64,000 nucleotides of DNA from Dicaeum eximium. Lineage: Eukaryota > Chordata > Aves > Passeriformes > Dicaeidae. Positions 60,001 to 64,000 of the stretch are shown piece by piece (position 1 is the stretch's first letter; the number at the start of each line of letters is the position of its first letter). The stretch covers positions 745,816 to 809,815 of the forward strand of contig VWZP01005240.1 of the NCBI GenBank assembly GCA_013396995.1, given 5' to 3'. Position numbers and translations under genes: made by a program. Under the pieces are notes generated by a model. It was not told the origin of the DNA. It ran no database searches and was given only the letters and a program-made list of their open reading frames with translations.

Positions 60001-62479
60001 GTGCATGAAAGGGCAAACGGGACATAGAAAGCTTCTCTCAGACTTTGTCAGAGAGAGAATGAGTTAGAGATCACAGAGTCATTTCAAATGCTGTCTACCA
60101 AATAACATTGTCCTCAGGTAATGTTAACAAAAGCTCTGAAAGAAAAAAATAATCAGTGTTAGGTAATATCCAAAGTATGATACTTTTTCTCAGTTCTGTA
60201 ATTAGTACAACTTTATTTTCTGGGAGTTGGAATGGCTTACTTTTTTGGAGGTCCCCCACTCTGCCCTGGAAAAATGTTTTTGTTGTGTCTTTCAGTTGTA
60301 TCACGATAGCACGTTCTATTATCAGTCTGTGTAGAACTCTTTAGCCACTCTTTTGTCTTCTTCAGGAACTTAACCACTCCCAGAGAAAATCAGTGAGAGC
60401 AGATCATTTCAAAGAGACTCAGAACATTACATATTCGGAACTGTATCAGAAGTTCATATTTAAAACATTATACACATATATTATACATACTTTAATTGCA
60501 AGATGAAACATATCCTGGTGCATTCTGCTCATTTTCAGTGATTCTTTCTGGTTTTTATCTTTTTTTTTCAACATCACAATCACTTCATGGTAGTGAATAA
60601 AACTGATTACATTTCTGCACAAGGTAACTGTTGTGGGCACACTGATTGTGGTAATTGTGAGTGGGGCTGTGGTGGAGACTCCTCCCCAATGGGCTACAGA
60701 TGTGTAGGATAGGTGCCTGATATTGAAGGCAAGCCAAGGACTGACTAATCACAAGAAAGCACACAGGTGAAATACATATGAGATGAAATATATAAGGGGC
60801 TGCATTGAAGGGTGGAGGGGAGGCTTTCAGCCCTCTGAAGGAGCAGGTGCTTGCAGCTTTCCTGGGTGCTGCTTGTGGCTCCACTGTCCCTCTGCCATAA
60901 GTGTTGGTTGTCCACCATAGGTAACTGCATGCTCTGTAAGTGAAAATAGTGTATTGTAGGAAAATTATTAAAAATCTAACAATATATTATACAACATCAG
61001 GTCAGGAGAATTATAGAAAAGATAAACATACTGTGAGATACTGACCAGTCAAACAACAGCTCTCAGGTCTAGAAGGGAATTTGGAATGCGATTTGGGACT
61101 GGATTTGCATTCTACCTTTGGCATTATTACACTACTGTTTTAACATCTTACTTCTGTTAACACTGCTGTGTTAATAAAGCACTGTTTTAACTTTTGCTTT
61201 TATGGTGAGACATCAAAAGCTCCATATAGTTTAGTTTTATTTTTCTTTATTTCTGTTTGTGTTCTACCAGTGCAAAAACTGCAAGCTAGCCATTTAAAGC
61301 TTTGGATAACAGCTGAAGTGCCTTTTTTTTTAATTTTTTTTTTTTTAATTTTAATTTTTTTATTTTGCCTAGGACAGGATATGAAATTCCTTTTCAGATG
61401 TTTGGTCTATAATATTTTTTCTAGGGTGTGTTGCGGGGGGTGGGAGTCCTTTCTAAAAGTTCACAAATGGAAGCTACAGCGTGTGAACTCCCTTAGCTTT
61501 TTTGTAACATTGCAGGCAAGGTATTGACATCTTATCAGAATAACCTGTTGAAATTGATAACTAATGCATTTTAGTGTCATAGAGTCATTTAGGCTAGAGA
61601 AGACACTTCAGATTGAGTCCAGCCATTAATAAGCACTGCCTAGTTCACCATTAAACCATGCCCCCAGGTACAACATTTGCAAGTCTTTTATTACCTCCAG
61701 GGATGGTGAACTCTACCACTTCCCTGGACAGCCTGCTCCAATGCTTGACAACCCTTTCAGTGAAGGAATTTTTCCTAATATCCAATCTATGTCTCACCTG
61801 ACACAACATGAGGCCATTTCCTCTCATTCTGTCCCTTGTTAAAATCAAGAGATCAATGCCTGGGAGAAGAAACCACCTCCCACTTAATTACTGTCTCCTT
61901 TCAGGTAGTTGTAGAGAGCAATATGGTGTCCTCTGAGCCTCCTTTTCCTCCAGGCTTTAATCACTTTCCTTTCAGACAAGGTAGCAAAATTTGAGATTTT
62001 AATCCCCCTGAAAATGATATGGAATTTAAAGTTAGCTTTAGGACATTGATACATAGTTTACCCAGAGCAAAGTGACCAAAAGCAACTAAGTCTCTTCATA
62101 TCTTTGTAATTCTTATGTAAGGAGGTAATTTTAGCAGTTGCTGATTACAAAGCATGGAATAAGGAATATCAGAGCACCTTTATTTTGGTTCAGTATTCTT
62201 GAAGAAATGGGACACAGTGCAGCATTAATGACTTCTGCAGAAATATTAATAGGCCAGATTCTGCTGTCAGTCACACCTAATCAGCCATTCGCTATGTATA
62301 ACAGATGACAGAGCCTGAGCTTTTTATTCTACCAGAAATGGAGGCTGGACACCATGGACTTCTTGGTCACCTTGTAGCACCACCTGTGGCATAGGCTTCC
62401 AAGTTCGCCAGCGTTCCTGCAGCAATCCAACGCCTCGACACGGAGGACGCGTCTGTGTGGGACAGAATCGTGAGGAGAG
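11960..62479 (+). CDS. SEMA5A: Semaphorin 5A, partial: seven internal exons, spliced
   Basis: The gene encodes a class 5 transmembrane semaphorin, a cell-surface guidance protein that acts on axons and vessels through plexin-type receptors and proteoglycans (family knowledge). Joining 11960-12245, 15253-15388, 18712-18916, 41984-42191, 54444-54561, 59710-59891 and 62336-62479 gives one unbroken frame of 1279 bases. Every junction has AG before and GT after the exon. The domain order is sema (C-terminal half), PSI, then two thrombospondin type 1 repeats. Among semaphorins only class 5 has these repeats after PSI. The wording of the protein matches vertebrate SEMA5A rather than SEMA5B as I remember them, roughly residues 215-640 of about 1074. 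The intron phases are 1, 2, 0, 1, 2, 0, 2 and 2, counting the two outer ones. The 5' and 3' ends of the gene lie outside the window. No internal stop or frameshift was seen, so the copy looks functional. Confidence 0.96.
12246..15252 (+). other. SEMA5A intron, 3.0 kb, with pentamer array
   Basis: A GTAAGT donor and TTGCAG acceptor bound this phase 2 intron. Its only clear internal structure is the GGGAA/GTTTT array at 14057-14460. The flanks 12246-14056 and 14461-15252 show nothing recognisable. Confidence 0.9.
14057..14460. repeat. Pentamer array of GGGAA and GTTTT units with GAAAA-rich tail
   Basis: From 14057 to about 14380 the DNA divides without slippage into five-base units, nearly all GGGAA or GTTTT, with a few one-base variants (AGGAA, GGGGA, GATTT) that stay in register. 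It ends with eight GGGAA in a row and grades into a GAAAA/GAAGA purine run to 14460. No unit makes a stop codon in most frames, which explains the long low-complexity open frames on both strands here. They are not genes. Confidence 0.95.
15253..15388 (+). CDS. SEMA5A: SEMA5A exon (sema domain, part 2)
   Basis: This 136-base exon follows a pyrimidine-rich tract ending TTTTGCAG and precedes GTATGG. The first base completes the split Val codon and 45 full codons follow, ending on a codon boundary (phase 0 donor) at PNPNFQ. The peptide contains ASAVCVFNLSAI, the typical semaphorin signature for a propeller blade, then FKYQENSRSAWLPY. One N-glycosylation sequon (NLS) is present. It is short and lacks an ATG, so it does not stand out as an ordinary open frame. 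It was found by following the frame from the previous exon and by its sema-family wording. Confidence 0.95.
15389..18711 (+). other. SEMA5A intron, 3.3 kb
   Basis: This phase 0 intron runs from GTATGG to TTACAG. Apart from a short TAG trinucleotide run near 17355-17371 I see no repeat or gene in it. Confidence 0.9.
18712..18916 (+). CDS. SEMA5A: SEMA5A exon (sema domain, part 3)
   Basis: This 205-base exon is bounded by TATTTACAG and GTATGA. It opens in phase 0 with CGTMDQGLYVNLTERN and ends with one base (G) of an Asp codon that is split by the next intron. It continues the sema propeller. The segment from PYFMEDNSRFSHV to HIIYLAT is a blade in which semaphorins keep a conserved hydrophobic strand (VVVDVVQ) and the YLAT motif. 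A sequon (NLT) is present. The intron that follows, 23.1 kb, is the longest in the window. The local ORF reads through the donor for about 13 codons, which are intron sequence. Confidence 0.95.
21148..21832 (+). mobile_element. CR1 LINE, 3' region
   Basis: The sequence follows the standard CR1 3' region: AGAAAAGGCCCTGGGGTGCT, GCCAAGAAGGCCAATGGCAT, a GTGAAGGGTCTGGAGCACAA segment, AGGAAAAATTTCTTCATTGA and the closing TTCTATGATTCCATGA. It covers the end of the reverse transcriptase gene and the 3' untranslated tail. The open frame is short and broken, so the copy is dead. It is followed at once by a second CR1 in the same orientation. Confidence 0.9.
21835..22865 (+). mobile_element. CR1 LINE, reverse transcriptase and 3' region, internally eroded
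   Basis: Around 22045 the sequence still spells the CR1 reverse transcriptase core, read as a Phe-Ser-Lys-Thr-Phe-Asp-Thr-Val-Ser-like stretch from TTTAGCAAGACTTTCGACAC. Downstream come AGTGACCTGGAGGAGGACAA, a GGATATAAAGAAAAATGTTC segment and the AAGGTTGGACTTGAGACCTT and CCTTTCCAACCTAAATTATC tail. Stops and deletions interrupt any frame. The left border is approximate. Confidence 0.82.
26989..27009. repeat. 21-base T run
   Basis: Homopolymer T tract inside the 23 kb intron. The frames reading through it as poly-Phe are chance. Confidence 0.95.
29553..29569. repeat. 17-base A run
   Basis: Homopolymer A tract in the 23 kb intron, with no element recognised around it. Confidence 0.93.
39346..39381. 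repeat. Perfect 14-base inverted repeat (hairpin)
   Basis: TTTTCCAACTTCCA (39346-39359) and its exact complement TGGAAGTTGGAAAA (39368-39381) flank an 8-base loop. It lies 31 bases outside the minus-strand LTR at 39413. No terminator or microRNA role is implied by the sequence alone. Confidence 0.85.
39413..39975 (-). mobile_element. Solo LTR of an avian endogenous retrovirus, antisense to SEMA5A
   Basis: Read on the minus strand it starts TGTGCTTGCTC and ends GCACAACA. It has a TATA box (ATATAAAG, + strand 39710-39717) and a downstream ATTAAA-type polyadenylation signal. The outer pentamers CACAG (39408-39412) and CCCAG (39976-39980) differ by one base and could be a decayed target-site duplication. 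A shorter relative lies at 11600-11776. No viral genes accompany it. The 121-codon minus-strand frame within it is not recognised as a protein. Confidence 0.72.
40780..40990. other. CpG-rich, GC-rich patch inside AT-rich intron
   Basis: About ten CpG dinucleotides fall within roughly 210 bases, where the surrounding intron has almost none. Both strands are open over much of it, with minus-strand frames at 40635-40979 and 40793-41068. I recognise neither product. It could be an old insertion of foreign, retrotransposed or retroviral sequence, or a small regulatory island. Confidence 0.5.
41984..42191 (+). CDS. SEMA5A: SEMA5A exon (sema domain C-terminal blade)
   Basis: This 208-base exon follows CCTTTTCAG and precedes GTATGA. 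It begins with AC, completing the split Asp codon, and ends with AG of a Ser codon. The protein reads DYGTIKKVLAPVNQTSSSCL, then an acidic LLEEIELL, then REPIRSLQILHSQSVLFVGL and the closing VPLKRC. These are the last sema blade strands and the cysteine leading into PSI. One sequon (NQT) is visible. The charge pattern EELLPKSQRE differs somewhat from the mammalian wording I recall, in a surface loop that is expected to vary. The exon stands alone, with a 23 kb intron before it and a 12 kb intron after it. Confidence 0.95.
45331..45368. repeat. (GT)19 microsatellite
   Basis: Nineteen uninterrupted GT units lie in the intron upstream of the PSI exon. A perfect tract of this length is likely to be length-variable between individuals. 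Confidence 0.97.
47860..48640 (+). mobile_element. CR1 LINE fragment lacking its 3' end
   Basis: CR1 words run in order: GAATTCAGTAAGTGAGGGTT, GGGCAGTGAGGTGGATTGGG, TCAGTACTGGGTCCAGTATT, CTCAGCAAGTTCACTGATGA, GGACCTGGACAACCTGGAGA, CTGCACCTGGGGAAGAATGA and GAAGGGAGGGTGTCAAGAGG. After about 48640 the match stops, before the usual CR1 3' untranslated region. The copy is out of frame and inactive. Confidence 0.88.
49280..49662 (+). mobile_element. Solo LTR, sense orientation (ERVK-like)
   Basis: The segment begins TGTGAAGCAGG and carries a GATAAATGGG TATA-like site, then TTCGCTCTCTCTTAGACCAC and an AATAAA polyadenylation signal at about 49604. It finishes TCTCGCCGCACCCCA, a run typical of the U5 of bird class II endogenous retroviruses. 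ATAGAA (49274-49279) and ATAGCA (49663-49668) lie outside the ends, a possible 6-base target-site duplication with one change. The exact 3' border is uncertain by a few bases. No internal genes are present. Confidence 0.72.
53089..53520 (-). mobile_element. CR1 LINE 3' fragment, antisense
   Basis: It opens on the + strand with CAGAATCACAGAA, the complement of the CR1 terminal octamers. TCATCTGGTCCAATG, GTGGCTTTTGAACATCTCCA and GGGTTTTGTACATATTGATG follow in the order expected for an antisense CR1. It ends near CTTCAGCCAACAGATG. Confidence 0.88.
54444..54561 (+). CDS. SEMA5A: SEMA5A exon (PSI domain)
   Basis: This 118-base exon sits between TCATCCACAG and GTAAGT. The first base completes a Ser codon and 39 codons follow, ending in phase 0. 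It encodes the plexin-semaphorin-integrin (PSI) cysteine-rich module: ACIGSQDPYCGWD is the hallmark of the domain, followed by KKCTTLEES and a final VCP. PSI modules form a small disulfide-knotted wedge that fixes the orientation of the sema head relative to the stalk (family knowledge). Two overlapping ATG-led open frames cover the region, but the splice borders and the frame from the previous exon decide the reading frame. Confidence 0.95.
55253..55272. repeat. 20-base T run
   Basis: Homopolymer T tract in the intron after the PSI exon. No gene or transposon recognised next to it. Confidence 0.95.
57028..57059. repeat. 32-base A run
   Basis: Thirty-two consecutive A bases. No target-site duplication or gene-like sequence was seen upstream, and CR1 elements do not end in poly(A), so its origin is unknown. 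Exact length may be a sequencing estimate. Confidence 0.95.
59110..59348 (-). mobile_element. CR1 LINE 3' fragment, antisense
   Basis: AGAATCACAGAATTGTTTCA opens the copy. GACACCTTCCACTAGACCAT, CTCAAAGCCCCATCCAACTG and CATTCCAGTGTCTCACCATC follow, typical of the complement of a CR1 tail. It ends 360 bases before the first thrombospondin-repeat exon. Confidence 0.9.
59710..59891 (+). CDS. SEMA5A: SEMA5A exon (thrombospondin type 1 repeat 1)
   Basis: This 182-base exon follows GTTTTTAG and precedes GTAGGC. It starts in phase 0 and ends with AG of a split Arg codon. The residues MRNLTVDGHFGTWSQWKPC open the first thrombospondin type 1 repeat, whose WSQW is a candidate C-mannosylation motif. The cysteines continue as GSCLCRTRVC and PQCGGWLCEG, ending EIANCSR. 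Unlike the next repeat it lacks the CSxTCG segment, as expected for this atypical first repeat of class 5 semaphorins. Two sequons (NLT, NCS) are present. Its first codon is ATG directly after the acceptor. This is an internal Met, not a start of the normal protein. Confidence 0.95.
60629..60919 (+). mobile_element. Short solo LTR with target-site duplication
   Basis: The 291-base segment starts TGTTGTGGGC and ends GTCCACCATA, so its tips form an imperfect inverted repeat. It is flanked on both sides by GGTAAC (60623-60628 and 60920-60925), a 6-base target-site duplication. The shared stretch extends to nine bases including TG. A TATA box (ATATATAAGGGG) lies near 60788-60799, which suggests the + strand orientation. 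I did not find a clear AATAAA after it. Class II (ERVK-like) elements make 6-base duplications. Confidence 0.7.
61577..61965 (-). mobile_element. CR1 LINE 3' fragment, antisense
   Basis: From CATAGAGTCATTTAGGCTAG through TTAAACCATGCCCCCAGGTA, ACCTCCAGGGATGGTGAACT, TTTTTCCTAATATCCAATCT and TTTCAGGTAGTTGTAGAGAG to CCTCCTTTTCCTCCAGGCTT, this is a clear antisense CR1 3' end. It lies about 370 bases upstream of the second thrombospondin-repeat exon. Confidence 0.92.
62336..62479 (+). CDS. SEMA5A: SEMA5A exon (thrombospondin type 1 repeat 2)
   Basis: This 144-base exon is bounded by TTCTACCAG and GTGAGT. It starts with one base that completes the Arg codon and ends with AG of another split codon, so the transcript continues beyond the window. 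NGGWTPWTSWSPCSTTCGIG is a textbook thrombospondin type 1 repeat: the WxxWxxW tryptophan ladder (C-mannosylation sites) is followed by CSTTCG, the O-fucosylation motif. RQRSCSNPTPRHGGRVC follows, with the arginines that interleave with the tryptophans. These repeats in SEMA5A bind sulfated proteoglycans (family knowledge). The exon is nearly identical to the mammalian wording I remember, the most conserved segment of the window. Confidence 0.96.
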
Positions 62480-64000
62480 GTGAGTTGCCTTTTTTCTGTT
62501 GTCTGTTTTAATTTCTTCTGCGCAGTTGTCTTCCACAGGGCATTTTCTCCTTTATTTGCCTTGGTTTTCCCTTTCCTTTCACTCTCTCTTTAATTCCACT
62601 GCTGTACAGTGCAGTATTCCCATTAACGAGGCTGTGGGTCTGCAGCAGATCTTTCATCTTTGGCTCAGCTTCATCTATCCCGAGCCACCTGAGAGCTCCT
62701 GGTACTGCCAGAGAATTGTGCTGAAGCAATGTGCTGCTGTCCCTTGAGACCCTGAAAATTGATTCTCCTTGAAAATTGATTGCACTGTGTTTGAATTGTA
62801 ACTCATCCAGCCTCAAGACCTGGAATTCAGAACAAAATATAATAAGGTCACAGCACTGTGATACTGATGCTGTGAGTTCATTTTTTCTGTTGTAAATGAA
62901 TTAAGCATTTCTATAACATGGAAGGAAGTTTCAAGGGCTTTGTTTTCTATTCAATAAATATAATATGCCTTAAACTCAAATATCTTTAGTAAGGTTTCAA
63001 GCTTGGTGGGATTTTTTTAATTGTTTGTATATATTTTTTAACCCCTGAGCAAATCAAATTAGCTCAGATTTTGATTTCATCAAGTACTGTTTTAGCACCA
63101 GACTAAGTATTTTATCACTAGCTCAGAATCTCAAGTTCAGGCCTTTCATTCTATTTTACATGCACCCTAATTACATCTCTAATTTATGTGGACCCTACAT
63201 GCATCTCTAATTTTTGTGTTTGCCATTTTAAAAGGAATCAAATATTTCTTTAAATCAAGCTAGAATATATTCAGATAAATTGTAACTCTTGCATGCATTA
63301 TGTTGTTTCCAGAGGCATACCAGAAAGCTAGATAGCAGGAGACTAGGATTGGTGTGAAAATTTGGAGTCCTGTAGCCATCCATTCCAAGAGATGTATGCA
63401 GATGTGTTTCCTCCCAATATGCACTTACGGCTTACTTCAGTGTTTCTGTATGGATGATGTAGTATCCTGTATTGCTGTTGGATGTAAACTGAAATCAGTA
63501 ACCTTTGCAAAGAGTTTCAGTGAGGCATTTAATTAAACACCAACTCCAGCATTTCTTCAGATTAAGAGATTCATTGAAGCAAGGTTGCATCACACGTTTA
63601 CGTATTAACGGATCACCAGGGACCTGGCCTTTCTAACTCTAAAATGTAAAGGATCAGTATCACAGAAAACAGGGGGACATTTCTCACTGTTTCAAGGCCA
63701 TGAATATTTACCATTTCATTCTAGAGGAGAGAATTTTGTTCTTTTGTAAATTGCTTTCTGAAAATAGGTTGCCCAACCAGAAAGCCATCACCATCAAACA
63801 TAGGTTGTGTCTGCTGTTATTTAGCTCTGTCCCAGCATGAATACAGTTATTGATTTTCCTGAACTGAGAGGTCAGTCCAGGGCAGGACACAACGAGACTA
63901 AACATAGAAAAAAAATAGTTCAGTTTGGAGAGGCTTTGGGGTGATGGACTATAGATGGTAATAGTAATTGTTCATTTTAGTTTAACATGGATTGAAAGTG
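62480..64000 (+). other. Start of the next SEMA5A intron
   Basis: It opens with the GTGAGT donor. The third thrombospondin repeat exon was not found before the window ends. A pair of imperfect short direct repeats (CATCTCTAATTT) lies near 63170-63215. Nothing else was recognised. Confidence 0.8.

Larger units (their letters stand above)
59892..62335 (+). other. SEMA5A intron, 2.4 kb, between two thrombospondin-repeat exons
   Basis: This phase 2 intron runs from GTAGGC to CTACCAG. It holds a short solo LTR (60629-60919) and an antisense CR1 3' piece (61577-61965). The remaining sequence, including a T-rich tract near 61321-61365, shows no feature. Confidence 0.9.

Noticed and set aside
59393..60025. 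210-codon minus-strand open frame across the first thrombospondin-repeat exon
   Set aside because: It is antisense to a confident exon, starts and ends in intron, and has no recognisable domain. Chance openness opposite a coding exon is common.

Overview
This window is vertebrate nuclear DNA, almost certainly from a bird. CR1-type LINE fragments with the avian octamer-like 3' end recur on both strands. Several LTRs resemble avian, probably passerine, endogenous retrovirus families, and the introns are AT-rich and moderate in size. The species call rests on these repeats and on the coding match, not on a search.

The only gene I can support is SEMA5A (semaphorin 5A), on the + strand and running through the whole window. 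Seven consecutive internal exons are present at 11960-12245, 15253-15388, 18712-18916, 41984-42191, 54444-54561, 59710-59891 and 62336-62479. All have AG/GT borders, and the reading frame is continuous across the six complete introns (1279 coding bases, about 426 residues). They encode the C-terminal part of the sema beta-propeller, the PSI domain and the first two thrombospondin type 1 repeats. The signal peptide, start codon and N-terminal sema blades lie upstream. The remaining thrombospondin repeats, the transmembrane segment and the cytoplasmic tail lie downstream.

Layout: 1-11959 is the tail of an upstream intron. It holds a CR1 3' end, a nearly 1 kb LTR on the minus strand, an assembly-gap duplication around a single N, and an LTR remnant. 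Exons 1 and 2 are separated by a 3.0 kb intron that carries a striking pentamer array built from GGGAA and GTTTT units. After exon 3 comes a 23 kb intron with two abutting CR1 copies, a minus-strand LTR, a hairpin, a CpG-rich patch and a long AT-rich block with no recognisable repeats. The 12.3 kb intron before the PSI exon has a (GT)19 microsatellite, a CR1 copy without its 3' end, a sense LTR and an antisense CR1. The last introns hold antisense CR1 pieces, a 32-base A run and a short solo LTR with a clear target-site duplication between the two thrombospondin-repeat exons.

I see no operons, CRISPR arrays, RNA genes or second protein-coding gene. Most open frames of 60-250 codons are chance or repeat-derived. 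The most interesting leads are the sense-oriented LTRs, which could act as intragenic promoter or polyadenylation sites and so separate the sema and thrombospondin modules, and the two-letter pentamer array.
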